This document shows, one piece after another, positions 25,727-35,329 of a DNA stretch of 64,000 nucleotides; the first letter of the stretch is position 1; each line of letters opens with the position of its first letter. The position numbers and the translations under genes were made by a program. The notes below the pieces were generated by a model. That model saw only the letters and a program-made list of their open reading frames with translations, ran no database searches and was not told the DNA's origin. The stretch is from Clostridium sporogenes (GTDB lineage Bacteria; Bacillota; Clostridia; Clostridiales; Clostridiaceae): positions 3,348,001 to 3,412,000 of the forward strand of contig NZ_CP011663.1 in NCBI RefSeq assembly GCF_001020205.1. The letters are read 5' to 3'.

Positions 25727-26806
25727 TTATTCAACTATTATATATTTATCTTGTTTCTTTATAACTTCTCCTACAATAGAAGATTTTAACTCTAATTTAT
25801 TTAATTCTTCCATAATTTTTTCTGACTCTTCTTTTGGACAGGAAATCAATAGTCCACCTGAAGTTTGAGGATCAAATAATATATCCTGCATAAATACAGG
25901 AACATCTTTAAACTCAAAATTTCCTTCAATATGATCTCTATTAGCGTAAGCTCCTGCTGGAACTAATCCAAATTCAGCATATTCCTCTGCTTCCTTTATA
26001 TATGCTATCTTCTTATAGTTAAATTTTAAAGTAACATTTGATGCACTAGCCATTTCATAGCTATGTCCTAAAAAGCCAAAACCAGTAATATCTGTACAAG
26101 CACTTACATTATACTTAGCTATTATTTCTCCTGCATATTTATTTAAAGTGCTCATAGATTTAACTGCTGCATCTTTTGCTTCTTTAGATGCCATATCTCC
26201 TTTTATTGCAGTATTTATAATACCTATTCCTAAAGGCTTTGTAGTAATTAAGACTTCCCCTTCTTTACATCCATAATTTTTTAAAACTTTATCTGGATGT
26301 ACAGTACCTGTTACTGATAGACCATATTTAGGCTCATTATCATCAACAGTATGTCCTCCTATTACTACAGCTCCTGATTCAATAACCTTATCTGCTCCAC
26401 CTTTTAATATTTCTCCTAATACTTCTATAGGTAAACAAGATGGAAAACAAACTATATTTAGTGCTACTACTGGCTTACCTCCCATAGCATATACATCACT
26501 TAAAGAGTTAGCTGCAGCTATTTGCCCAAACATGTATGGATCATCTACTATAGGTGTAAAAAAATCTAATGTTTGTATTATAGCTGTATCATCATTTATT
26601 TTATATACTGCTGCATCATCTGCAGTCTCTATTCCTACTATTAAATTTTCATTTTCCATTTTAGGTAACTTTGAAAGTATTTTTGAGAGCACCCCTGGTG
26701 CTATTTTAGCCGCTCATCCTGATGTTCTTGAAAGCTCTGTAAGTCTTACATCTTTTTTCCCTATAGAACAAGCTTCTCCTTCTTTAGTATTTATATTATT
26801 TGACAT
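25727..26806 (-). CDS. selD: Selenophosphate synthase SelD, itself a selenoprotein (Sec31)
   Basis: SelD makes selenophosphate from selenide and ATP, the donor for SelA. The uninterrupted frame begins only at codon 39, but upstream in the same frame the DNA encodes LTELSRTSG-UGA-AAKIAPGVL, the family active-site motif with selenocysteine at residue 31 (codon at 26714-26716) in place of Cys. Translation from ATG 26806, with GAGGTG 7-8 nt upstream, gives 359 aa, the normal length. The ATP-binding AIR-synthase-like domains follow. A GCACC-AGG-GGTGC hairpin 12 nt after the UGA is a good bacterial SECIS candidate. selD heads the operon, so it needs the products it helps make. Confidence 0.95.
26689..26701 (-). 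promoter_or_regulatory. Candidate SECIS hairpin in selD
   Basis: The minus strand reads GCACC-AGG-GGTGC, a perfect 5-bp stem with a 3-nt loop, 12 nt after the UGA. Bacterial SECIS elements sit directly downstream of the UGA inside the coding region and are bound by SelB. Confidence 0.6.
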
Positions 26807-26911
26807 TTTAAGCACCTCTCTTTATAAAAACCCAACTACATTAAAAATAATAAATTATTCAATACTCATTATATATTATTTTGTAAAAATTTAAAAGAAA
26901 TATAAAGAATA

Positions 26912-27520
26912 CTACCTTATTTCAGCTTTTTCTTTTATTTTTTCTATAGTTTTATCTCCTATTCTTCCTATAGCTTTTAAATCTTCAAAATTTTTAAAAG
27001 TTCCCTGTTTTTCTCTATAATCTAATATCTTTTGGGCAGTTACATCTCCTATGCCTGGTATGGTTTTTAATTCTTCTTTAGATGCAGTATTCAAATCTAC
27101 TTTTCCCTCTGCACTAATTCCAGAATTAGTTGGTGCTACACTATTATTTGTCCCTGCATTATTTTCTCCTTTTTTGTCTATATAAATATAATCTTCATCT
27201 TTAAGCTTTTTTGCTAAATTTAATTTACATGTATCTGCATTACTAGTATATCCACCGGAAATTTTTATAAGTTCTTCTACTCTACTGTTCTCATTGAGCT
27301 TATATACTCCTGGATTCTTAACTTCCCCATTTACATAAACAGTTATCTCTTTTTCTGATTTTGAAATTTCCTTTTCTGTACTTTTAACATTTTCTACAAA
27401 TATTTCTTCTTCATTTATATTAGTTTTTTCTGGTTTTGATAATACATATCCTACTACTGTAAAGACAGCTAAAATAAAAGCTATTATTATAGATCCTATT
27501 ATCTTCTTTTTATTTTTCAT
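26912..27520 (-). CDS. comEA: Competence DNA receptor ComEA
   Basis: ComEA binds double-stranded DNA outside the membrane for transformation. The 202-aa protein has an N-terminal membrane anchor (IIGSIIIAFILAVFTVVGYV), a linker, an SLBB-type domain (EITVYVNGEVKNPGVYKL to LKDEDYIYI) and a C-terminal double helix-hairpin-helix (VDLNTASKEELKTIPGIGDVTAQKILDYRE). GGAG is 9 nt upstream of ATG. It is not next to comEC here, unlike Bacillus. Confidence 0.95.
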   Translation of the reverse strand: MKNKKKIIGSIIIAFILAVFTVVGYVLSKPEKTNINEEEIFVENVKSTEKEISKSEKEITVYVNGEVKNPGVYKLNENSRVEELIKISGGYTSNADTCKLNLAKKLKDEDYIYIDKKGENNAGTNNSVAPTNSGISAEGKVDLNTASKEELKTIPGIGDVTAQKILDYREKQGTFKNFEDLKAIGRIGDKTIEKIKEKAEIR

Positions 27521-27708
27521 ATGCTTATCACTCCATAATATGATTATTTATATTACACTTTGTCAAATATTATAATGTGTCTAAATAGGATATAATCCTT
27601 TAATTGTTCTAATTATTGACATATTTATAATTTTAATTCGCATATTAACGGTTTTTTTGATATAATAAAAATTATTATTATGTAGAAACAGGAGGTTTGC
27701 TTAATATA

Positions 27709-28965
27709 ATGAAACCCATTTTTTATAAAATATTATGTTCCATTTTATTATTATCCTTATTTTTTTCCAATGTAGCTTTGGCAAAGGATTCTAAACAAAA
27801 CTTAAAAATAGCCGCTGATGGTGTTGTATTAATGGATTCAAAAACTGGTAAAATAATTTATTCGAAAAATCCAGATAAACCATATCCTCCAGCTTCCACT
27901 ACAAAAATAATGACTGCTCTTTTAACTTTAGAAAGAGGTAACTTAGATGACATCGTCACTATAGGTCGTAAGCCCCCTTTGGCAGAAGGAAGCAAAATAT
28001 ACATATTGGAAGGCGAAAAAATTAAAGTAAGAGATTTATTATATGGGCTTTTATTAGCTTCTGCTAACGATTGTGCTGAGGCATTGGCTGAATATCTCAG
28101 TGGATCTTTAGATAATTTTTCAAAAGATATGAATAAACGAGCTAAAGAATTAGGCTGTACGAGTACTAATTTTGTAAATCCTAGTGGGTTATATAATGAT
28201 AAACATAGAACTTCTGCTAGAGATTTAGCTATTATTATGAATGCGCTAGTTAAACAACCTGAATATAGTAAAATAGCCACAACTCTTTCTTACAATATTC
28301 CACCTACAAACAAATCAAAAGAAAAGAGACCTTTGTGGAATGAAAATAGACTAATACAAAAACATTCACATTTTTATTATAAAGGTTGTGAAGGCGGAAA
28401 AACAGGATATACTGTTCAATCAGATCATTCTTATGTAGCTAGTGTTAACAAAAATAATCATAGACTTATAGTCGCTCTTGTTCATGATAAAGAAAAAAAT
28501 TTTTTTGATGATGCAGTAAAACTATTTAACTACGGATTTAATAATTTTACATTAAATCTTCTATACTCTAAAGACTCTTATGTAACTACTTATACAAATG
28601 ACAACTTAAAAGTTCCGTTATATGCCTCAGAAGACTTTTATTATCTAAAACCCAAAGATGATAATACATCTCCTGATTTAAAATTAGAAAATACAAATTT
28701 AAAAAATCTTAAATTTAAAAAAGGCGATGTAGTTCTAAGTGCTAACTTAAGTCGAGGTTCTAATAGTGTAGGTAGTCTAACTTTAAAAAGTGGTGTAGAT
28801 CATGAATCAGTTAACTTATTCAATAATAATGTTATTACTAAACATTTAAATACCAAGAATATAATTTTAATATGCTTAGCATCCCTTTGTATAATATTTT
28901 TGATATTTAAAATCGCCAAAAAAAATTTAAAATCAAAAAAAAATAACAATAAATATTACTTTTAA
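27709..28965 (+). CDS. D-alanyl-D-alanine carboxypeptidase (DacF/PBP5-like)
   Basis: Exported penicillin-binding enzyme that trims pentapeptide side chains. The 418-aa protein has a signal peptide (MKPIFYKILCSILLLSLFFSNVALA), the active-site PASTTKIMTAL (SxxK), SANDCAEAL (SxN) and GGKTGYT (KTG), a C-terminal beta domain and a last membrane helix (IILICLASLCIIFLIF). AGGAGG is 13 nt before ATG, rather long; TTG 27697 would be too close. A sequence ACATA-N17-CATATTA upstream resembles a forespore sigma-F/G promoter and would suit a DacF role, but this is weak. Confidence 0.93.
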   Translation: MKPIFYKILCSILLLSLFFSNVALAKDSKQNLKIAADGVVLMDSKTGKIIYSKNPDKPYPPASTTKIMTALLTLERGNLDDIVTIGRKPPLAEGSKIYILEGEKIKVRDLLYGLLLASANDCAEALAEYLSGSLDNFSKDMNKRAKELGCTSTNFVNPSGLYNDKHRTSARDLAIIMNALVKQPEYSKIATTLSYNIPPTNKSKEKRPLWNENRLIQKHSHFYYKGCEGGKTGYTVQSDHSYVASVNKNNHRLIVALVHDKEKNFFDDAVKLFNYGFNNFTLNLLYSKDSYVTTYTNDNLKVPLYASEDFYYLKPKDDNTSPDLKLENTNLKNLKFKKGDVVLSANLSRGSNSVGSLTLKSGVDHESVNLFNNNVITKHLNTKNIILICLASLCIIFLIFKIAKKNLKSKKNNNKYYF

Positions 28966-28968
28966 TAC

Positions 28969-29024
28969 AAAAGCTATGAAATATAGATTTAATAACATCT
29001 TAATTTCATAGCTTTTATTTTTTT
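28969..29024. terminator. Terminator shared by the carboxypeptidase and rluD-like genes
   Basis: AAAAGCTATGAAAT pairs perfectly with ATTTCATAGCTTTT; a T-run follows on plus. The stem is symmetric, so it may end both convergent transcripts. Confidence 0.85.
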
Positions 29025-29080
29025 ATGTTTTTATCTTAACTGTGCAAAATTTTTGTAAAAACTATTCTCACATAGCTCTT

Positions 29081-29980
29081 TTATTTTATTTTTTCTATTA
29101 ATTTTTTTATATCTTCTGGTAAACTACATTGTAGTTTTAAAATATTTCCTGTTCTAGGATGTGGAAATTCTAATTTATAAGCGTGTAGAGCTTGCCTTTC
29201 TATGTATTCTTTCTCTTCTTCTCCCTTTCCATATAAAGAATCTCCATAAAGATGATGCCCTAAATGAGACATATGTACTCTAATTTGATGAGTTCTTCCA
29301 GTTTCTAATTCTAACCTAACTACACTACCTTTAGATAATTCTTCTAAAACTTCATATGTAGTTATACTTTCTTGTCCTCTCTCATCTACTATTCTTTTAA
29401 TAGATTCATTTTCTTCTTTATATATAGGTAAATTAATCCTTCCCTCTTTTTGTTTCATACTTCCATGCACTACTGCTATATATATTTTCCTAAAACTATC
29501 TTTACTCATGTCTGAAGCTAATCTCATATGTGAAAACTGATTTTTAGCTACTATTACTAACCCAGATGTATCTCTATCTAATCTATTAACTAATCTTACT
29601 ATAGATTTTTCTCCTTTTTTTTTAAAATGATATAATATTCCATTAGATAAGGTTCCTGTAGGGTGATTTTTAGTAGGATGTACTACTATGCCAGGTCTTT
29701 TGTTTATAACTATAATGTCACTATCTTCATATACTATTTTTATATTCATATCTTCTGGGTCTATATTTTGATGTTCATCTTCTTGCATATAAATTTCTAT
29801 TAAATCATCCTGTGCCAATTTACGTTTCTTTATTACTTTTTCTCCATTAACAAAAATTCTTCCATCCCTAACAGCTTTCCTAACAAATCTTCCTGATAAA
29901 TTTTCCATTTCTTTTAAATAATCTTTTATATCAATATTATGATTTATTTCTTTAACTACAAAAATTAATTTATTATCCAT
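29081..29980 (-). CDS. RluA-family 23S rRNA pseudouridine synthase
   Basis: 299-aa enzyme that isomerises uridines in RNA. An N-terminal S4 RNA-binding domain (RFVRKAVRDGRIFVNGEKVIKKRKLAQDDLIEIYM) is followed by the catalytic domain with VNRLDRDTSGLVIVAK; the Asp is the nucleophile. GRTHQIRVHMSHLGHHLYGD is also conserved. It is RluD/YlyB-like but the exact target uridine cannot be read from sequence. AAAGGAG precedes ATG. Confidence 0.93.
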   Translation of the reverse strand: MDNKLIFVVKEINHNIDIKDYLKEMENLSGRFVRKAVRDGRIFVNGEKVIKKRKLAQDDLIEIYMQEDEHQNIDPEDMNIKIVYEDSDIIVINKRPGIVVHPTKNHPTGTLSNGILYHFKKKGEKSIVRLVNRLDRDTSGLVIVAKNQFSHMRLASDMSKDSFRKIYIAVVHGSMKQKEGRINLPIYKEENESIKRIVDERGQESITTYEVLEELSKGSVVRLELETGRTHQIRVHMSHLGHHLYGDSLYGKGEEEKEYIERQALHAYKLEFPHPRTGNILKLQCSLPEDIKKLIEKIK

Positions 29981-30184
29981 TAATTTTTCTCCTTTTAAAT
30001 CCTATAATAATATTTTACTATAGTATTATAACATCAAAATAAAAGGAAATCATACATTGCTATAAATGCAAATCTTCCTTACCAATAATTTATAACATCT
30101 ATTTTTCTTTTAAGTAAACCTTTTATTAACGAATTACAAAACACTATAGCCATGCTCACTAATTAAAGATTTTATTAATCTCTA

Positions 30185-30212
30185 TAAAAAAAACGAAGGG
30201 AAAAGTCCCTTC
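30185..30212 (-). terminator. Terminator of the obg-ridA transcript
   Basis: GAAGGGA / TCCCTTC stem with a short loop and a long U-run on the minus strand, directly after ridA. Confidence 0.85.
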
Positions 30213-30224
30213 ATTTTATGTATG

Positions 30225-30605
30225 CTATATCATAGCTACTAATTCTATTTCTACTAAAGCATCTTTTGGTAATTTACCAACTTGCACACAAGATCTTGCA
30301 GGTGGATTTTCTTTAAAATATTTTGCATACACTTCATTTACTGCTGCAAAATCATTCATATCTTTTAAGAATATAACTGTCTTTACAACTTTGTCAAAAG
30401 AAGTTCCTGCTTCTTCTAAAACAGCTTTTAAGTTTTCCATAGATCTTTCTGTTGCTTTTGTAATATCATCAGAAATTAATTCTCCTGTTGCTGGATCTAG
30501 TGGAATTTGTCCTGAAGTAAATAATAAATCTCCTATTTTTATAGCCTGTGAATATGCACCTAATGCTGCTGGAGCTTTTTTTGTACTTATAACTACTTTT
30601 TCCAT
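30225..30605 (-). CDS. ridA: Enamine/imine deaminase RidA (YjgF family)
   Basis: RidA hydrolyses reactive enamines released by PLP enzymes. The 126-aa length is standard. Motifs: ALGAYSQAIKIGDLLFTSGQIPLDP, NLKAVLEEAG and PPARSCVQVGKLPKDALVEIELVA, with the substrate-binding Arg. GAGGAGG lies before ATG. It is the last gene of the obg-yhbY-nadD-yqeK-LCP-ridA series. Confidence 0.96.
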   Translation of the reverse strand: MEKVVISTKKAPAALGAYSQAIKIGDLLFTSGQIPLDPATGELISDDITKATERSMENLKAVLEEAGTSFDKVVKTVIFLKDMNDFAAVNEVYAKYFKENPPARSCVQVGKLPKDALVEIELVAMI

Positions 30606-30620
30606 AAAATAATCCTCCTC

Positions 30621-31895
30621 TTAATTTCTATTATTAGCAAAATCTTTTCCTAATAATATTATTATATCAAAGTTTTCATCTGATTGGATATTTTTCTCTA
30701 TATTTGGAATATTTAAATAATTTTCTATTTCTCCTGTAGATATAGAACTATCTTTTTTTAGACGAACTTTTGTGAAGTCTCTTCTTTCTCCATTACCTGT
30801 AACAATATTACTATATCCCATTTCTTTTAACTTTCTTTCACAATCAGCAGCTAAACCATTAACTTTTGTACCATTTAATACTTTAATTTTAATTTCACTT
30901 TTATCTATTTCCGTATTGTTATCCTTTTGTGCTGTTCCTCCTGTTTTTAAAGTATATACTATATCTCTATTTTTTTCTCTATCATATATAAAATACGAAA
31001 CATTACCTATATATTTAGCTTCACCTTGAAGAGTAATCATATTAATACTAGATTTATCCCCTTTAGTTACAGCATACCCGTATTTAATTATTTCTTCTGG
31101 AGACATATCTGTTTCTATATAATCTGGTATAGTACTCAATATACTTGGAATTTTAGGTATTATACTTGGACTTTTAACTTTTTCCACTACCTTTGATATA
31201 AATTTATGTTGATTTTCTATTCTACCTAAATCCCCATCTGCAAAACCTGTACCATTGTTATTTTTTCTCCATCTAAAAAACTCTTCTGCCTTTTTTCCAT
31301 CTAAATGTACTGTAGTGCCCTTCTGAAAATGTATGTGTAAATTTTGAGATGGATCATCATAATTCATATTTCTTGTTATATCCATCTCTACTCCGCCTAT
31401 AGCATCTATAACCTTTCTAAATCCTTCATAATCTATCTTGGCATAGTTATTTATTTCTATGCCTAAAAGATTTTCTACAGCTGCTATAGAACCGTTTACT
31501 CCATTTATGGCATGAGCTGAATTTATTTTTATTTTTTTCCCATTCATAGTTACACGAGTATCCCTTGGCACGGAAACCATATTTATATTTTTAGTTTTAG
31601 GATTATAATTAATTACAAGCATAGTATCTGTTCTTTTAGGGTCTGATGCTTCTTTAGAACCAGGATCTCCAATATCTACACCCATAACAAGTATATTTAC
31701 AGGTTCTCCTGCTTCTGCTTTCTTAGTATTTATTTTACCCTCTCCTAATCTTGAATTATTAGTAAATCCCAAAAGGTAAAAATAACCTAATATTCCTAAT
31801 AGTATAATAAAAGAAAAGAGTATAATGACAATTTTTAAACTTTTACTTTTTTTTCTTTTACTAGTCTTTTTTTTCTTTTTAATATCATTCCCCAT
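30621..31895 (-). CDS. LytR-CpsA-Psr (LCP) family phosphotransferase
   Basis: LCP proteins attach teichoic acids or other glycopolymers to peptidoglycan outside the membrane. The 424-aa protein has a basic cytoplasmic tail, one membrane helix (IVIILFSFIILLGILGYFYLLGF), the LCP domain (PVNILVMGVDIG, RTDTMLVINYNP, MVSVPRDTRV, DYEGFRKVIDAIGGVEMDI) and a C-terminal LytR_C domain from about residue 325 (IKIKVLNGTKVNGLA). AGGTGAAG precedes ATG. It lies 10 nt after yqeK. Confidence 0.94.
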   Translation of the reverse strand: MGNDIKKKKKTSKRKKSKSLKIVIILFSFIILLGILGYFYLLGFTNNSRLGEGKINTKKAEAGEPVNILVMGVDIGDPGSKEASDPKRTDTMLVINYNPKTKNINMVSVPRDTRVTMNGKKIKINSAHAINGVNGSIAAVENLLGIEINNYAKIDYEGFRKVIDAIGGVEMDITRNMNYDDPSQNLHIHFQKGTTVHLDGKKAEEFFRWRKNNNGTGFADGDLGRIENQHKFISKVVEKVKSPSIIPKIPSILSTIPDYIETDMSPEEIIKYGYAVTKGDKSSINMITLQGEAKYIGNVSYFIYDREKNRDIVYTLKTGGTAQKDNNTEIDKSEIKIKVLNGTKVNGLAADCERKLKEMGYSNIVTGNGERRDFTKVRLKKDSSISTGEIENYLNIPNIEKNIQSDENFDIIILLGKDFANNRN

Positions 31896-31905
31896 AACAC
31901 TTCAC

Positions 31906-32475
31906 CTACAATTTATCATTTACTAAGCAATTTCTAGCTATCACTGTATTGATATGTAACAATTCTCCTTTGCTAACTACATATTGTATTGTTGAATTTA
32001 AAGACTCTATCATAGCTTTGTCTATATCTATTAATGCTAATTTTCTTAATTTTTCAACTCCATTAAATTCCCTTAATGGTTCTATTATGTCTGCTAAATA
32101 AATAATCTTTTCTAACATGCTCATATTGTTTCTTCCTGTAGTATGATATTCTACTGCATTTAATATATCTATATCCTCTATACCCATTTTCTCTTTCATT
32201 ATTATTGTTGCCACTAATCCATGAGTTATTTGTAAATTTTTTAATGAAATCCAATCTAAATTTATATTATGTTCTTTTATCATATTTAATAATTCATTAT
32301 CACTCATATTTTTAGCACAATCATGACATAAAGCTGCTATTTTAGCCTTATATACATCAATGTTATATTTTTCTGCTAATTTTATAGCTGTTTCTTTTAC
32401 ACTTATTACATGATTATATCTATCTTCTTTTAAATTTTCTTTTAAATATGCATGGATTTGTTCCTCAGTCCACAT
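31906..32475 (-). CDS. yqeK: YqeK HD-domain diadenosine tetraphosphatase
   Basis: 189-aa HD-domain protein; family members split Ap4A symmetrically into ADP. Metal ligands are visible in RYNHVISV, CHDCAKNM (HD), HGLVATII and EYHTTGR, and the C-terminus carries YLADIIEP. GGGGAGGGG lies before ATG. The nadD-yqeK-LCP order is typical of Firmicutes. Confidence 0.94.
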   Translation of the reverse strand: MWTEEQIHAYLKENLKEDRYNHVISVKETAIKLAEKYNIDVYKAKIAALCHDCAKNMSDNELLNMIKEHNINLDWISLKNLQITHGLVATIIMKEKMGIEDIDILNAVEYHTTGRNNMSMLEKIIYLADIIEPLREFNGVEKLRKLALIDIDKAMIESLNSTIQYVVSKGELLHINTVIARNCLVNDKL

Positions 32476-32557
32476 ATTTTACCCCTCCCCAAAGAAAATA
32501 ATTAATACATAAATTAAATTTATGCATAAATATAATTATAAGTTAATATTAAACCTA

Positions 32558-33163
32558 TTATTTATATAAATTATTTTTAAGAATAAATTTATAAACCTCA
32601 TCTGGTATATAAAAACTTACTTCTTTTCCTTCTTTTATACGATTTCTTATTTTCGTAGAAGATATGTCTAATATAGAAGCATCCATAAATAATATTTCTT
32701 TCCCATATTTCCCTAATATGTTTTTTTTCTTTTTTATTATTTCTTCCTTTTCTTTAAATCCTTCTCTACTAAATATAACAAAGTTACACATATTAAATAT
32801 TTCATTTATATGTTTCCAATGTTCTAAATAGGATAAACAATCTTCACCAGTTATAAAATACCAATTTGTTTCTGGTTCCTTTTCTTTAAAATGCTTTAAA
32901 GTTTTGTATGTATAGCTTAAACCTTCTGCTTTTATTTCAAAATCACTTATACTAAATCTTCTTTCTTTTTCTATTGCAAGCTTAACCATTTTATATCTTA
33001 TATAGGCTGGTGTCTTTTTTAAGTTTATCTTATGTGGCGGATTTCCTGCTGGTATAAATATAATCTCTTGTAAATTAAATCTTTCAAGAGCTTCATAGGC
33101 TACATTTATGTGCGCATTATGAATAGGATCAAAGGTGCCTCCAAGTATAGCTTTATTAATCAT
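32558..33163 (-). CDS. nadD: Nicotinate-nucleotide adenylyltransferase
   Basis: NadD makes NaAD from NaMN and ATP in NAD synthesis. 201 aa; the nucleotidyltransferase motif GGTFDPIHNAHI is at the N-terminus and ISSTKIRNRIKEG near the C-terminus closes the ATP site. IFIPAGNPPHK is the usual middle motif. It is between yhbY and yqeK; a palindrome lies in its upstream region. Confidence 0.97.
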   Translation of the reverse strand: MINKAILGGTFDPIHNAHINVAYEALERFNLQEIIFIPAGNPPHKINLKKTPAYIRYKMVKLAIEKERRFSISDFEIKAEGLSYTYKTLKHFKEKEPETNWYFITGEDCLSYLEHWKHINEIFNMCNFVIFSREGFKEKEEIIKKKKNILGKYGKEILFMDASILDISSTKIRNRIKEGKEVSFYIPDEVYKFILKNNLYK

Positions 33164-33209
33164 AGAAACGCCCCCATTTATATAAACTACTACCTAATGC
33201 TGAATTTTC

Positions 33210-33257
33210 AATGATCAATGATCAATTAAGAATACTCATTAATGATCATTGATCATT
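33210..33257. repeat. TGATCA-containing inverted repeat upstream of nadD
   Basis: AATGATCAATGATCA (33210-33224) pairs perfectly with TGATCATTGATCATT (33243-33257) around an 18-nt loop. Each arm contains two TGATCA palindromes. There is no U-run for a terminator. Confidence 0.7.
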
Positions 33258-33353
33258 ATTAATTTTAAGTATAGGCAGCTAAAGTTATTTTTTAAATTAA
33301 TTAAAACACAAATAAAATTTAAACATAAAATTAATATTATTTTTCATATTAAC

Positions 33354-33647
33354 TTATTGTGGCAATTCTATTTTAGGTTTCTTTTTTGATTTTCTATATA
33401 AGACCACTTTACTCCCTATACATTGTATCCCTTCACAATTTAATTCCTCACATATTTCACTTGAAGCTTCTTTTGCTGTATAAAAACTGTTTTTTAGAAC
33501 AGATATCTTTATTAATTCTCTAGCTTCTAATGCATCATCTATTTGTTTTAATAAATTATCATTTAATCCATCTTTACCTACTTGAAATATAGCATCCATT
33601 TTATTAGCTAAAGATCTTAAATAGCTTCTCTGTTTTGTTGTTATCAT
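33354..33647 (-). CDS. yhbY: CRM-domain RNA-binding protein YhbY
   Basis: 97-aa protein consisting of one CRM domain, associated with 50S ribosome assembly. It starts MITTKQRSYLRSLANKMDAIFQVGKDGL and shows ALEARELIKISVL and GSKVVLYRKSKKKP. AGGAGG precedes ATG. It lies 26 nt after obg in the same transcript. Confidence 0.95.
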   Translation of the reverse strand: MITTKQRSYLRSLANKMDAIFQVGKDGLNDNLLKQIDDALEARELIKISVLKNSFYTAKEASSEICEELNCEGIQCIGSKVVLYRKSKKKPKIELPQ

Positions 33648-33673
33648 TATTGTATTCCTCCTAAAGCCATATA

Positions 33674-34948
33674 TTATAATAAAAAGTCAAATTCAAAGTC
33701 ATTTAATCGTACAACATCACCATCTTCAATGCCCATTTTCATTAATTCTTCCATTACGCCTTTATTTTTAAGTACTTTATGGAAATATCTTAAATCATCT
33801 GGATCATTTACATTAACTGCATTTAAAAGTCTATCTACAAAACTTCCTTCTACAATATAAGTGTTGTGTTCTTTTCTTATAGAGTATGTAAATCTCTTTT
33901 CTTCTTCTACAAATCTATCTTCTGCTGATATTTCTAGCTCTGTAACAGGTATAGTACTTAAAAGTCTTGCAGCTTCCTTCATGAGATCATCTACCCCTTG
34001 TTTTGTAGCTGCTGATATCTTAAACACCTTATTATAACCAAGCTTTTCTATTTTTGTTTTAAATTCTTCAAACTTTTCTTCATCAAATAACATATCAGAT
34101 TTATTAGCAGCTATTATTTGAGGTCTATCATAAAGCTTTACACTATATCTTTTTAGTTCTTCATTTATCTTTAAAAAATCCTCATATGGATCTCTTCCCT
34201 CTACAGAAGATATATCTATTACATGAATTAATACTCTTGTTCTTTCTACATGTCTTAAAAAATCTAATCCTAAACCTACTCCTTCTGAAGCACCTTCAAT
34301 TATTCCTGGTATATCTGCAATTACAAAATTAGTTACACCTTCAATACTTACCACACCTAAATTAGGTTTTAATGTAGTAAAATGATAGTTAGCTATTTTA
34401 GGTCTAGCTTTAGATACTACTGACAACAAAGTAGATTTTCCTACATTAGGAAATCCTATAAGACCTACATCCGCTAATAGCTTTAATTCAAGCTTAATCC
34501 ATCTTTCTTCCTCTGGCATACCTGGTTCTGCAAAATCTGGTGCCTGTCTTGTAGGTGTTGTAAATCTGCAATTACCTTTACCACCTCTTCCACCTTTAGC
34601 AACCACATAAGAATCCTCTGGCTTTGATAAATCTGCCATTATTTTGTCTGTTTCTGCATCTCTCACTATAGTTCCCATAGGAACTTTTATATAAAGATCT
34701 TTTCCATTTTTACCAAAACATTTTGACCCAGCCCCATTTCCACCTGGTTCTGCTTTGTATTTTCTTTTATAAGTAAAATCTAAAAGAGTTGTCATATTAG
34801 GGTCTACTACTAGTACTACATTTCCCCCTTTACCACCATCTCCACCGTCTGGTCCTCCAAAAGCTATATATTTTTCTCTTCTAAAAGAGATGGATCCATC
34901 TCCTCCCTTTCCTGATTTTACAAATATTTTGGCTGTATCTATAAACAA
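33674..34948 (-). CDS. obg: Obg/CgtA GTPase
   Basis: GTPase of 50S assembly and stress control, needed for sporulation onset in Bacillus. The 424-aa protein has the Gly-rich Obg domain (1-158, GGDGSISFRREK, GGDGGKGGNVV), G domain (GFPNVGKSTLL, DIPGIIEGASEG, NKSD) and the C-terminal OCT domain (FTYSIRKEHNTYIVEG). The start is TTG, with GGAG 9 nt upstream, and the protein begins MFIDTAKIFVKSG as in homologues. Confidence 0.97.
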   Translation of the reverse strand: MFIDTAKIFVKSGKGGDGSISFRREKYIAFGGPDGGDGGKGGNVVLVVDPNMTTLLDFTYKRKYKAEPGGNGAGSKCFGKNGKDLYIKVPMGTIVRDAETDKIMADLSKPEDSYVVAKGGRGGKGNCRFTTPTRQAPDFAEPGMPEEERWIKLELKLLADVGLIGFPNVGKSTLLSVVSKARPKIANYHFTTLKPNLGVVSIEGVTNFVIADIPGIIEGASEGVGLGLDFLRHVERTRVLIHVIDISSVEGRDPYEDFLKINEELKRYSVKLYDRPQIIAANKSDMLFDEEKFEEFKTKIEKLGYNKVFKISAATKQGVDDLMKEAARLLSTIPVTELEISAEDRFVEEEKRFTYSIRKEHNTYIVEGSFVDRLLNAVNVNDPDDLRYFHKVLKNKGVMEELMKMGIEDGDVVRLNDFEFDFLL

Positions 34949-35300
34949 AGTTTTTCACTCCTCTTTATTTCGATAATTAATATATAATATTTTTTATAAA
35001 ATTTAGCTATACTAATTTGAAGGTATAGTCAATTGTGTTAATTCTATAATTTTTTATCATATTATTTATCAGAAAATTTTATATTTATATTAACATAAAT
35101 GTTGTTTTCTTAATTTAAAATCAATTATTATTATATCTTATTTTATGCATATAAATATTATTTTATAAAATATTTATATATTTTTAATTATTTATATGAT
35201 TGTTTTTTTAATTATTTTATTTTTTAACTATAAGAGGTAAAGTATGTATTATAATAGTGAACCTTTTCCTAAATAAAAAAATTATTTAATTGAATCCTAA
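34949..35300. other. Very AT-rich intergenic region between rpmA and obg
   Basis: About 350 bases. It probably holds the obg promoter: TTGACT with TAGCTA 17 nt downstream on the minus strand is the best candidate, but weak. No gene or folded RNA was recognised. Confidence 0.5.
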
Positions 35301-35327
35301 AAAAGCACCCTTTATAAGGGTGCTTTT
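35295..35327 (-). terminator. Terminator of rplU-prp-rpmA
   Basis: AAAAGCACCCT / AGGGTGCTTTT, 11-bp stem with a 5-nt loop and U-run, just after rpmA. Confidence 0.9.
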
Positions 35328-35329
35328 AA

